Shown: piece after piece, positions 42,535 through 54,907 of the stretch
Layout of the letters: every line of letters starts with the position of its first letter
How positions within the stretch are numbered: the stretch's first letter is position 1
Assembly (NCBI RefSeq): GCF_002269255.1
Contig: NZ_CP022823.1
Coordinates: 4,402,001-4,466,000, forward strand
DNA length: 64,000 nt
Direction of reading: 5' to 3'
Origin: Klebsiella quasivariicola
GTDB taxonomy: Bacteria > Pseudomonadota > Gammaproteobacteria > Enterobacterales > Enterobacteriaceae
Program-made: the position numbers and the translations under genes
Notes under the pieces: generated by a model
What the model was told of the DNA's origin: nothing
What the model saw: the letters and a program-made list of their open reading frames with translations, nothing else
The model's database searches: none

Positions 42535-43440
42535 ATGAGAGCCACATCAGAGGAGATCGCCATCTTTGTGGCGGTGGTGGAAAGCGGGAGTTTCAGCCGG
42601 GCGGCCGAGCAGCTCGGACAAGCCAACTCTGCCGTCAGCCGGGCGGTCAAGAAGCTGGAATCAAAGCTGGGTGTGAGCCTGCTCAATCGGACCACCCGCC
42701 AGCTCAGCCTGACCGAAGAAGGCGAGCGCTATTTTCGCCGGATGCAGGTGGTCTTGCAGGAGATGGCAGCGGCAGAGAATGATCTGCTGGAGACACGCAC
42801 GACCCCGCGCGGTCTGCTGCGGGTAGATGCGGCAACGCCGGTGATGCTGCATTTTCTTATGCCGCTGGTAAAGCCGTTTCGCGAGCGCTACCCGGAAATG
42901 ACGCTATCGCTCGTCTCTTCAGAGACGTTTATCAATCTGATTGAGCGAAAAGTGGATGTGGCTATTCGGGCCGGGACCTTAACGGACTCCAGCCTGCGCG
43001 CCCGACCGCTGTTTACCAGCTATCGTAAGATCGTCGCCTCGCCCGACTATGTCGCGCGCTACGGTATGCCGCAGCATCCGTCAGATCTGAAACAGCATCA
43101 CTGCCTCGGCTTCACCGAACCGGTATCGCTGAATACCTGGCCGGTCTCCTGTTGCGATGGTCAGCTGTTAGAGATCGAGTCGGCGGTGTCCTCCAACAGC
43201 GGCGAAACGCTCAAGCAGCTGTGCCTGACCGGTAACGGCATTGCCTGTTTGTCGGATTACATGGTGGATAAAGAGATTGCCAGCGGAGAGTTTGTCGAAC
43301 TACTGGCCGATAAGCGCTTACCGGTGGAGATGCCCTTCAGTGCCGTCTATTACAGCGACCGGGCGGTCAGTACCCGCATCAGGGCATTTATTGATTTTCT
43401 GAGCGAGCATGTAAAACAGCTCCCGAAGGAGCTGTCGTAA
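42535..43440 (+). CDS. yafC: LysR-type transcriptional regulator YafC
   Basis: A 301-residue LysR protein starting MRATSEEIAIFVAVVESGSF. It is highly similar over its length to E. coli YafC from memory. The winged helix-turn-helix (RAAEQLGQANSAVSRAVKKLE) is at about residues 20-42. The natural target is unknown. Here it is divergent from an MFS efflux gene, a plausible target. Confidence 0.92.
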   Translation: MRATSEEIAIFVAVVESGSFSRAAEQLGQANSAVSRAVKKLESKLGVSLLNRTTRQLSLTEEGERYFRRMQVVLQEMAAAENDLLETRTTPRGLLRVDAATPVMLHFLMPLVKPFRERYPEMTLSLVSSETFINLIERKVDVAIRAGTLTDSSLRARPLFTSYRKIVASPDYVARYGMPQHPSDLKQHHCLGFTEPVSLNTWPVSCCDGQLLEIESAVSSNSGETLKQLCLTGNGIACLSDYMVDKEIASGEFVELLADKRLPVEMPFSAVYYSDRAVSTRIRAFIDFLSEHVKQLPKELS

Positions 43441-43485
43441 TACAATCTCAGGCGGCAATGCGAGTGGCATCCCGGTATCGGGAGA

Positions 43486-44289
43486 TTAATCCCACTGCGG
43501 CGCCAGACCTTCCGGACTCACCAGACGATCGTTGCAGTCCAGTGCGGCGATCGCTTGACGATCTTCATCATCCAGCTGCAGATCCTGCGCTTTCAGGTTG
43601 CTGGCCAGGTTGTCACGCTTGGTGGACGATGGGATAACCGCATAGCCTTCGCCCATTGCCCATGCCAGAATAACCTGCGCTGGGGTCGCACCATGTTTCG
43701 CCGCGATGCGGGCAATCACTTCATCTTTCAGTGCCTTACCGTAGGCCAGCGTCATGTAAGAAGTGATATGGATGCCGTGCTCACGCGCCCAATCGACGAC
43801 TTTACGGTTTTGCAGGTACGGAGAAAGCTCAATCTGGTTAGTCGCGATGTTTTCCGCACCAACGGCGGCAATCGCACGCTCCATCAGCGGAATAGTGAAG
43901 TTGGAGATACCAATCTGACGGGTCAGTCCCAGTTTCTTCGCTTCCATCAGGGCCGCCATAGACTCTTCAACCGCAACCGCATCGTTCGGTGACGGCCAGT
44001 GGATCAGCGTCAGGTCAACATAGTCCGTGCGCAGCTTCTGCAGGCTCTCTTTCAGGCTGGCGATGAGTTTGTCTTTGCTCAGGTTTTCGATCCAGATTTT
44101 GGTAGTGATGAACAGCTCATCACGCGGCACGCCGCTTTCGGCGATAGCCTGACCCACCGCGGCTTCGTTGTCATAGATTTGCGCGGTGTCGATAGCACGA
44201 TAGCCCAGCTCCAGCGCGGTTTTTACGGATGCGATAACAACATCATCTTTCAGACGGAAGGTGCCAAGACCAAATGCAGGGATTGCCAT
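43486..44289 (-). CDS. dkgB: 2,5-diketo-D-gluconate reductase B (methylglyoxal reductase)
   Basis: A 267-residue aldo-keto reductase with the AKR signature GYRAIDTAQIYDNEAAVG (catalytic Asp and Tyr), the Lys in TTKIW and the His in LTLIHWPSP. It reduces methylglyoxal and 2,5-diketo-D-gluconate with NADPH. It is convergent with yafC and lies just after the rRNA operon terminator, as in E. coli. Confidence 0.95.
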   Translation of the reverse strand: MAIPAFGLGTFRLKDDVVIASVKTALELGYRAIDTAQIYDNEAAVGQAIAESGVPRDELFITTKIWIENLSKDKLIASLKESLQKLRTDYVDLTLIHWPSPNDAVAVEESMAALMEAKKLGLTRQIGISNFTIPLMERAIAAVGAENIATNQIELSPYLQNRKVVDWAREHGIHITSYMTLAYGKALKDEVIARIAAKHGATPAQVILAWAMGEGYAVIPSSTKRDNLASNLKAQDLQLDDEDRQAIAALDCNDRLVSPEGLAPQWD

Positions 44290-44415
44290 GATTTTCCTCG
44301 TTATTTCTTCATTTCGGTTAACGGATAGAATTATGGCTGAGGGTGAAGTGGAGAAAAAGAGTGATTAATGCAGAGGATTTTTGCTGATTTAGCAATAATC
44401 GAATACAGAGCAAAC

Positions 44416-44444
44416 AAAAAAGCCCTGAGCAAATGCTCAGGGCT
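44416..44444 (-). terminator. Terminator of the rRNA operon
   Basis: AGCCCTGAGC (44421-44430) and GCTCAGGGCT (44435-44444) form a 10-bp stem with an AAAT loop, followed on the minus strand by six T residues. It is 10 bases after the tRNA-Asp 3' end. Confidence 0.92.
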
Positions 44445-44453
44445 CTTAATAAG

Positions 44454-44530
44454 TGGCGGAACGGACGGGACTCGAACCCGCGACCCCCTGCGTGACAGGC
44501 AGGTATTCTAACCGACTGAACTACCGCTCC
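44454..44530 (-). tRNA. aspU: tRNA-Asp (GTC)
   Basis: A 77-base tRNA with anticodon GTC and encoded CCA, the last gene of the rRNA operon. It is base-for-base identical to the copy at 35003-35079. Placement after 5S matches rrnH of E. coli. Confidence 0.97.
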
Positions 44531-44585
44531 ACCGAATTTCTTCGCTTTATTACCACCGGTTGTCACCCCGGCTTACTGCAATTTG

Positions 44586-44705
44586 ATGCCTGGCAGTTCC
44601 CTACTCTCACATGGGGAGACCCCACACTACCATCGGCGCTACGGCGTTTCACTTCTGAGTTCGGCATGGGGTCAGGTGGGACCACCGCGCTAGTGCCGCC
44701 AGGCA
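44586..44705 (-). rRNA. rrf: 5S ribosomal RNA
   Basis: A 120-base 5S gene read leftwards, with the TGCCTGGCGGC start and the CTGCCAGGCAT end pairing. The internal CCATGCCGAACTCAGAAGTG segment is intact. It is separated from 23S by 194 bases, about twice the E. coli spacing. Confidence 0.97.
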
Positions 44706-44719
44706 AATTCTTTGTGCTC

Positions 44720-44841
44720 AGTACGCAATTCTTTATCGCATCAGCCGCGTTGCCTGCGCTCGTAAAGTCAGTCACATACTTCAGTATGCTCCTTCCTTTC
44801 CTTCGCTTGCCGCCTTGCTGCTGCGCAAATTATTGCGTACT
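44720..44841 (-). repeat. Long imperfect inverted repeat in the 23S-5S spacer
   Basis: AGTACGCAAT (44720-44729) is the exact reverse complement of ATTGCGTACT (44832-44841). Partial complementarity continues inwards to a small CATAC-TTCA-GTATG hairpin. The element can fold into one long imperfect stem-loop. It accounts for most of the extra length of this spacer and resembles the spacer stem-loop inserts known in enteric rRNA operons. Confidence 0.6.
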
Positions 44842-44899
44842 CAACTCTGAATCTAAGCTGAAAATTCTCTCAAATCCGCCAAAACATCTTCGGCGTTGT

Positions 44900-47880
<2,981 letters not shown>

Positions 47881-48045
47881 TCACAACCCGAAGATGTCTT
47901 CAGATTGCGAAAATTTGAGAGACTCGAACACACTTAAACAGTGTGTCGTTTCAATTTTCAGCTTGATCCAGATTTTTAAAGAGCAAAACTTCGCAGTGAA
48001 CCTTTTCAGGTACACTCTGAAGTTTTCTTGTTTTTGCAGTAAAGA

Positions 48046-48121
48046 TGGTGGAGCTATGCGGGATCGAACCGCAGACCTCCTGCGTGCAAAGCAGGCGCTC
48101 TCCCAGCTGAGCTATAGCCCC
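48046..48121 (-). tRNA. alaV: tRNA-Ala (TGC)
   Basis: A 76-base tRNA in the 16S-23S spacer, anticodon TGC, CCA encoded, starting GGGGCTATAGCTCAGC. It lies 165 bases before the 23S gene and 106 after tRNA-Ile. Confidence 0.97.
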
Positions 48122-48227
48122 ATCGAATGAATCTCTTTTAACCTTAATTCTTTCTGAGACAAGGCGTGGAACGGCGAAGCATACTCAGGTATGCGAGTCG
48201 TTTCACAACGCGGTATCAGGAAGAATT

Positions 48228-48304
<77 letters not shown>

Positions 48305-48375
48305 GCAGAGATTACTTACTGCTCTATTTTCATCAGACAATCTGTGTGAGCACTACAAAGGCAGGTTCTTTAAGG

Positions 48376-49915
<1,540 letters not shown>

Positions 49916-50046
49916 AAGTTTGATGCTCGTGAATTAAACTTCGTAATGAATTACGTATGTTCACTCAGAGACTTGGTATTCATTTTTCGTCCGAGGACGT
50001 TAAGAATCCATGTCACTTTGAGTGCCCACACAGATTGTCTGATAAA

Positions 50047-50059
50047 TTGTTAAAGAGCA
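50047..50059 (-). promoter_or_regulatory. rRNA antitermination boxA
   Basis: On the minus strand TGCTCTTTAACAA is the standard enteric boxA that loads NusB-NusE. It lies about 130 bases upstream of the 16S start in the rRNA leader. Confidence 0.9.
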
Positions 50060-50097
50060 GTTGCGACGCGCTTTAGCGCTCTGTCGCGAGGTGGCGT

Positions 50098-50125
50098 ATA
50101 TTACGCTTTCCTCTTTCAGAGTCAA
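50098..50125 (-). promoter_or_regulatory. rrn P2 promoter
   Basis: On the minus strand TTGACT (50120-50125) and TAATAT (50098-50103) are 16 bases apart, followed by a GC-rich discriminator (ACGCC). Confidence 0.85.
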
Positions 50126-50207
50126 CCCTGAATTTCAGGATTTTTCTCTTCAACCGAACCGGCTGTTTGTGTGAAGTGATTCACATCCGCCGTGTCGATG
50201 GAGGCGC

Positions 50208-50235
50208 ATTATAGGGAGCTCTCCGGGAATGACAA
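50208..50235 (-). promoter_or_regulatory. rrn P1 promoter with UP element
   Basis: On the minus strand TTGTCA (50230-50235) and TATAAT (50208-50213) are 16 bases apart, with a GCGCC discriminator expected to confer ppGpp control. The AT-rich stretch 50236-50275 just upstream fits an UP element. The leader from P1 to the 16S gene (49916-50207) holds no gene. Confidence 0.92.
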
Positions 50236-50284
50236 GCGGAAAAATACAATTTTATTTCAACCGCTCATCTTTTAAACGTAACGC

Positions 50285-50851
50285 TTATTTTTGCTGCTTT
50301 TTAATCGCCGCAGGCAGCTCTGCCAGGCTATTTAGCACCCAGTCCGCCGCTTTTTCCGCTTCTTCAGTCAGGGGCTTACCGGTACGCACCAGCACTTTAG
50401 TACCAACATCCGCAGCCGCTGCCGCCTGCATATCTTCCAGTTTGTCCCCTACCATAAAGGAAGCAGCCATATCGATATGCAGATAATCGCGGGCGGAGAT
50501 CAGCATCCCTGGATGCGGTTTACGGCAATCACAGGTCTGGCGGTACTCCTCCACCGCACCCTGCGGGTGGTGTGGGCAATAGTAGATACCATCCAGGTCG
50601 ACGCCGCGGTCTGCCAGAGACCAGTCCATCCATTCGGTCAGCGTTTCAAACTGGGCTTCGGTAAATTTGCCGCGAGCAATACCGGACTGGTTAGTGACCA
50701 GCACCAGCGCGTAGCCCATCTCTTTTAGTTCGCGCATCGCGTCAATGACGCCATCGATAAATTCAAAATTGTCGATTTCGTGGACGTAGCCATGATCGAC
50801 ATTAATAGTGCCGTCACGGTCGAGAAAAATTGCGGGTACTGACTTTGCCAC
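50285..50851 (-). CDS. gmhB: D-glycero-beta-D-manno-heptose-1,7-bisphosphate 7-phosphatase
   Basis: HAD-superfamily phosphatase of 188 residues from the GTG at 50851, which has CAGGAG 7 bases upstream and gives the family N-terminus AKSVPAIFLDRDGT. A longer frame exists but is unsupported. The nucleophile aspartate is in FLDRDGT. The zinc-binding cysteines lie in CPHHPQ and CDCRKPHPG. It acts after GmhA and HldE in ADP-heptose synthesis for LPS core. Confidence 0.96.
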   Translation of the reverse strand: MAKSVPAIFLDRDGTINVDHGYVHEIDNFEFIDGVIDAMRELKEMGYALVLVTNQSGIARGKFTEAQFETLTEWMDWSLADRGVDLDGIYYCPHHPQGAVEEYRQTCDCRKPHPGMLISARDYLHIDMAASFMVGDKLEDMQAAAAADVGTKVLVRTGKPLTEEAEKAADWVLNSLAELPAAIKKQQK

Positions 50852-50939
50852 CGGTTTGCTCCTGAAAAAGGCTAGTGCCGTTAGTATCGCATGTTTCCGC
50901 ATGCAAGAAAGTGCTCATTATAAAGAGTCAGATTGATTT

Positions 50940-50963
50940 AGACGTCTGGATGCCTTAACATCC
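50940..50963 (+). promoter_or_regulatory. MetJ operator (met boxes) of metNIQ
   Basis: AGACGTCT at 50940-50947 is a perfect met box. It is followed in register by weaker 8-base boxes GGATGCCT and TAACATCC. The MetJ repressor with S-adenosylmethionine binds such tandem boxes. The cluster lies about 75 bases upstream of metN. Confidence 0.8.
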
Positions 50964-51039
50964 ATTTCATTGCCAGGCATCGCCTGGATACGGCAGAAGA
51001 AAATGCCACGGCAAACGGCTAAACGATAATAAATAACTG

Positions 51040-52071
51040 ATGATTAAACTTTCCAATATCACCAAAGTATTCCAGCAGGGGAATCGCAGCATTCAGGCGC
51101 TCAATAACGTCAGCCTGCATGTCCCTGCAGGACAGATTTACGGCGTCATCGGTGCCTCCGGCGCCGGTAAAAGTACGCTGATTCGCTGCGTCAACCTGCT
51201 GGAGCGCCCGACCGAGGGCAGCGTACAGGTTGACGGCCAGGAATTGACTGCTCTGTCGGAAAAGGAGTTAACCCGCGCACGCCGTCAGATTGGCATGATT
51301 TTCCAGCATTTTAATCTGCTGGCCTCGCGGACCGTTTTCGGCAACGTGGCATTACCCCTGGAGCTGGACAACACGCCGCAAGCAGAAATCAAACGCCGAG
51401 TCACCGAGCTGCTGGATCTTGTTGGCCTGGCTGATAAGCAGGACAGCTACCCGGCCAATCTTTCCGGCGGCCAGAAACAACGCGTCGCCATTGCCCGCGC
51501 GCTGGCCAGCAACCCCAAGGTTCTGCTGTGCGATGAAGCCACCAGCGCCCTGGACCCGGCCACTACCCGTTCCATTCTCGAACTGCTGAAAGACATTAAC
51601 CGTCGCCTGGGCCTGACCATCCTGCTGATCACCCACGAAATGGATGTGGTGAAACGCATCTGCGACTGCGTGGCGGTCATTAGCAACGGCCAGCTGATCG
51701 AGCAGGACACGGTGAGCGAAGTCTTCTCCCATCCGAAGACGCCGCTGGCGCAGCAGTTTATTCAGTCCACTCTGCACCTCGATATTCCGGATGACTATCA
51801 GGCGCGCCTGAAACCTACCGCCACAGCGGATAGCGTACCGATGCTGCGCATGGAATTTACCGGCCACTCCGTCGATGCGCCGCTGCTCTCGGAAACCGCG
51901 CGTCGCTTCAATGTAAATAACAACATTATTAGCGCGCAGATGGATTATGCCGGCGGTGTGAAGTTCGGCATCATGCTCACCGAAATGCACGGTACACAGG
52001 AAGACACTCAGGCGGCGATCGCCTGGCTGCAGGAACATCATGTAAAAGTAGAGGTATTGGGTTATGTCTGA
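51040..52071 (+). CDS. metN: Methionine ABC transporter ATP-binding protein
   Basis: A 343-residue ATPase with Walker A GASGAGKS, signature LSGGQ and Walker B LLCDEATSALDP. The C-terminal 100 residues form the NIL domain, which binds methionine and inhibits transport when internal methionine is high. First gene of metNIQ; its end overlaps metI by 8 bases. Confidence 0.97.
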   Translation: MIKLSNITKVFQQGNRSIQALNNVSLHVPAGQIYGVIGASGAGKSTLIRCVNLLERPTEGSVQVDGQELTALSEKELTRARRQIGMIFQHFNLLASRTVFGNVALPLELDNTPQAEIKRRVTELLDLVGLADKQDSYPANLSGGQKQRVAIARALASNPKVLLCDEATSALDPATTRSILELLKDINRRLGLTILLITHEMDVVKRICDCVAVISNGQLIEQDTVSEVFSHPKTPLAQQFIQSTLHLDIPDDYQARLKPTATADSVPMLRMEFTGHSVDAPLLSETARRFNVNNNIISAQMDYAGGVKFGIMLTEMHGTQEDTQAAIAWLQEHHVKVEVLGYV

Positions 52072-52717
52072 GGCAATGATGTGGCTGCTGTTGCGCGGCG
52101 TATGGGAAACGCTGGCAATGACTTTTGTCTCCGGCTTCTTCGGTTTTGTCCTCGGCCTGCCGGTGGGCGTACTGCTGTACGTGACCCGTCCGGGACAAAT
52201 CGTCGCCAATGCCAAACTGTACCGCACGCTGTCGGCGCTGGTGAACATTTTCCGATCCATCCCGTTCATTATCCTGCTGGTCTGGATGATCCCGTTTACC
52301 CGCGTGATCGTCGGCACCTCAATCGGCCTGCAGGCGGCGATCGTGCCGTTAACCGTCGGCGCCGCGCCGTTTATCGCCCGTATGGTGGAGAACGCACTGC
52401 TGGAAATCCCGACCGGTCTTATCGAAGCTTCCCGCGCGATGGGCGCCACGCCGCTGCAGATCGTGCGTAAAGTCCTGTTGCCTGAAGCGCTGCCGGGTCT
52501 GGTCAACGCTGCCACCATCACGCTTATTACCCTGGTAGGCTACTCCGCCATGGGCGGCGCGGTGGGCGCCGGTGGTCTGGGGCAGATTGGTTATCAGTAT
52601 GGCTACATCGGCTATAACGCGACGGTAATGAATACCGTACTGGTATTACTGGTTATTCTGGTTTATTTAATTCAATTCTCTGGCGATCGCATCGTCCGGG
52701 CTGTGACTCATAAATAA
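52064..52717 (+). CDS. metI: Methionine ABC transporter permease
   Basis: A 217-residue permease with five helices and the EAA loop (LIEASRAMGATPLQIVRKVLLPEALPG) that docks on MetN. The ATG overlaps the metN end (ATGTCTGA), so translation is coupled. Confidence 0.97.
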   Translation: MSEAMMWLLLRGVWETLAMTFVSGFFGFVLGLPVGVLLYVTRPGQIVANAKLYRTLSALVNIFRSIPFIILLVWMIPFTRVIVGTSIGLQAAIVPLTVGAAPFIARMVENALLEIPTGLIEASRAMGATPLQIVRKVLLPEALPGLVNAATITLITLVGYSAMGGAVGAGGLGQIGYQYGYIGYNATVMNTVLVLLVILVYLIQFSGDRIVRAVTHK

Positions 52718-52760
52718 CGTTATTGGCAGACAACACTCATTCTTACAGGAAGGAAATAAC

Positions 52761-53576
52761 ATGGCCTTTAATTTCAAAACCTTTGCGGCAGTTGGCGCGT
52801 TAATCGGTTCTCTGGCGCTGGTGGGTTGCGGTCAGGATGAAAAAGATCCGAATCATATTAAAGTTGGCGTTATCGTCGGGGCGGAACAGCAGGTCGCGGA
52901 AGTGGCGCAGAAAGTAGCAAAAGAGAAGTATGGCCTCGACGTTGAGCTGGTGACCTTCAACGATTACGTGCTGCCGAACGAAGCGCTGAGCAAAGGCGAC
53001 ATCGACGTGAACGCCTTCCAGCACAAACCCTATCTCGACCAGCAGATTAAAGACCGCGGCTATAAACTGGTTGCCGTCGGCAATACCTTCGTCTATCCAA
53101 TCGCGGGTTACTCGAAGAAAATCAAATCGCTGGATGAACTGCAGCCGGGCTCACAGATTGCCGTTCCGAACGATCCGACCAACCTCGGTCGTTCCCTGCT
53201 GCTGCTGCAGCAGGTGGGTCTGATTAAACTGAAAGAAGGCGTGGGCCTGCTGCCGACTTCTCTGGACGTGGTTGAGAACCCGAAAAACCTGAAGATTGTT
53301 GAGCTGGAAGCGCCGCAGCTGCCGCGTTCTCTGGACGACGCGCAAATTGCGCTGGCCGTTATCAACACTACTTACGCCAGCCAGATTGGTCTGACCCCAG
53401 CGAAAGACGGTATCTTTGTTGAAGGCAAAGAGTCGCCGTACGTGAATCTGATCGTGGCGCGTGAAGACAACAAAGATGCTGAGAATGTGAAAAAATTCGT
53501 TCAGGCTTACCAGAGCGATGAAGTTTACGAAGCGGCGAACAAGATCTTTAACGGCGGCGCCGTGAAAGGCTGGTAA
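52761..53576 (+). CDS. metQ: D,L-methionine-binding lipoprotein
   Basis: A 271-residue periplasmic binding protein anchored as a lipoprotein: signal peptide ends in the lipobox LVGC. The NlpA family core is recognisable (VGVIVGAEQQVAEVAQKVA, DVNAFQHKPYLD). It hands methionine to MetNI. It follows metI by 43 bases, with AGGAAGG before the ATG, and is followed by a terminator. Confidence 0.97.
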   Translation: MAFNFKTFAAVGALIGSLALVGCGQDEKDPNHIKVGVIVGAEQQVAEVAQKVAKEKYGLDVELVTFNDYVLPNEALSKGDIDVNAFQHKPYLDQQIKDRGYKLVAVGNTFVYPIAGYSKKIKSLDELQPGSQIAVPNDPTNLGRSLLLLQQVGLIKLKEGVGLLPTSLDVVENPKNLKIVELEAPQLPRSLDDAQIALAVINTTYASQIGLTPAKDGIFVEGKESPYVNLIVAREDNKDAENVKKFVQAYQSDEVYEAANKIFNGGAVKGW

Positions 53577-53602
53577 TCTTTTCTCACCGTAATATCATTC
53601 AG

Positions 53603-53630
53603 GACGGGCTTCACGCCCGTCTTGTCATTT
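53603..53630 (+). terminator. Terminator of metNIQ
   Basis: GACGGGC (53603-53609) and GCCCGTC (53615-53621) pair, followed by a T-rich stretch. Confidence 0.75.
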
Positions 53631-53683
53631 ATGCAAGCACCTGATTCAATAACGCCCTGTTTTTTATTCATTGAGGAAATACT

Positions 53684-54091
53684 ATGCGTGCTTTACCGGT
53701 CTGTTTGTTAGCACTCATGTTAAGCGGTTGTTCCATGCTAAGCAGATCTCCCGTTGAGCCTGTTCAAAGCACTGCAACTCCCCCGGTTAAATCGGAGCCG
53801 AGCAAACCACGCGCAACCCGTCCGGCGCCAGTACGTATTTATACCGATGCGTCAGAGCTGGTAGGTAAACCGTTCCGCGATCTGGGTGAAGTCACTGGCG
53901 AATCGTGCCAGGCCTCGAATCAGGATTCACCACCAAATATCCCTACCGCCCGCAAGCGCCTGCAGATTAATGCCGCGCGTATGAAAGCCAATGCTGTCCT
54001 GCTTCACCGCTGCGAAGTGACCAGCGGCACGCCAGGCTGCTACCGTCAGGCGGTATGTCTCGGCTCGGCGCTTAACGTCTCGGCACAATGA
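53684..54091 (+). CDS. rcsF: Rcs phosphorelay outer-membrane lipoprotein RcsF
   Basis: A 135-residue lipoprotein with lipobox LSGC, a proline-rich linker after it and a C-terminal domain with four cysteines that form the two non-consecutive disulfides of RcsF. It senses envelope damage and releases IgaA inhibition of the Rcs pathway, which controls capsule in Klebsiella. The stop overlaps trmO by 4 bases (ATGA). Confidence 0.95.
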   Translation: MRALPVCLLALMLSGCSMLSRSPVEPVQSTATPPVKSEPSKPRATRPAPVRIYTDASELVGKPFRDLGEVTGESCQASNQDSPPNIPTARKRLQINAARMKANAVLLHRCEVTSGTPGCYRQAVCLGSALNVSAQ

Positions 54092-54795
54092 GTGCATTCC
54101 AGTTCGCACAGATAGGCGTGATCCGCTCGCCGTATAAAGAGAAATTTGCCGTGCCTCGCCAGCCAGGCCTGGTAAAACACGGCGGCGGAGAACTGCATCT
54201 GGTCGCGCCCTACAACCAGGCCGACGCCGTGCGGGGCCTGGAAAACTTCAGCCATCTGTGGGTCCTGTTTGTGTTTCATCAGACGATGGAAGGCGGCTGG
54301 CGTCCCACGGTGCGCCCTCCCCGGCTGGGAGGCAATGCGCGGATGGGCGTCTTCGCCACCCGTTCGACGTTTCGCCCTAACCCCATCGGCATGTCTCTGG
54401 TTGAACTGAAAGGCGTCCGCTGTCAGAAAGATCAGGTGATACTGGAGCTGGGTAGTCTTGATCTCGTCGACGGGACGCCGGTGGTTGATATCAAACCGTA
54501 TCTTCCTTTCGCCGAAGCCCTGCCGAATGCCAGCGCCAGCTATGCGCAGCAGGCGCCGCTGGCGGGTATGAACGTCAGCTTTACGCCGGAAACAGAAGCA
54601 CAGTTACTGACGCTGGAAAAACGCTACCCGCATATCAAAGCGTTTATCCGCGAAGTACTGGCACAGGATCCGCGCCCGGCCTACCGTAAAGAGGAAGAAG
54701 CAGGAAAAACGTATGCCGTCTGGCTGCTGGATTTCAACGTCCGCTGGCGGGTTATTGCCTCTGGTTTTGAAGTCTTTGCCCTCGAAGCGCGCTAA
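54088..54795 (+). CDS. trmO: tRNA (N6-threonylcarbamoyladenosine37-N6)-methyltransferase TrmO
   Basis: A 235-residue TsaA-fold protein with the TrmO signature (IGVIRSPYKEKFAVPRQPG, ATRSTFRPNPIGMSLVEL). It converts t6A37 to m6t6A37 in tRNA-Thr. The ATG overlaps the rcsF stop. Confidence 0.95.
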   Translation: MSAFQFAQIGVIRSPYKEKFAVPRQPGLVKHGGGELHLVAPYNQADAVRGLENFSHLWVLFVFHQTMEGGWRPTVRPPRLGGNARMGVFATRSTFRPNPIGMSLVELKGVRCQKDQVILELGSLDLVDGTPVVDIKPYLPFAEALPNASASYAQQAPLAGMNVSFTPETEAQLLTLEKRYPHIKAFIREVLAQDPRPAYRKEEEAGKTYAVWLLDFNVRWRVIASGFEVFALEAR

Positions 54796-54907
54796 TTTTA
54801 TTTTTCCTCTCTTTTGGCATCTTTGCCACACTGGTAAACTAAACCACTTTTTTGTTTCAGGCTGGACAACCAGCCTGTTCCGCTCGTTTAACTGGAACCG
54901 TTACAAC

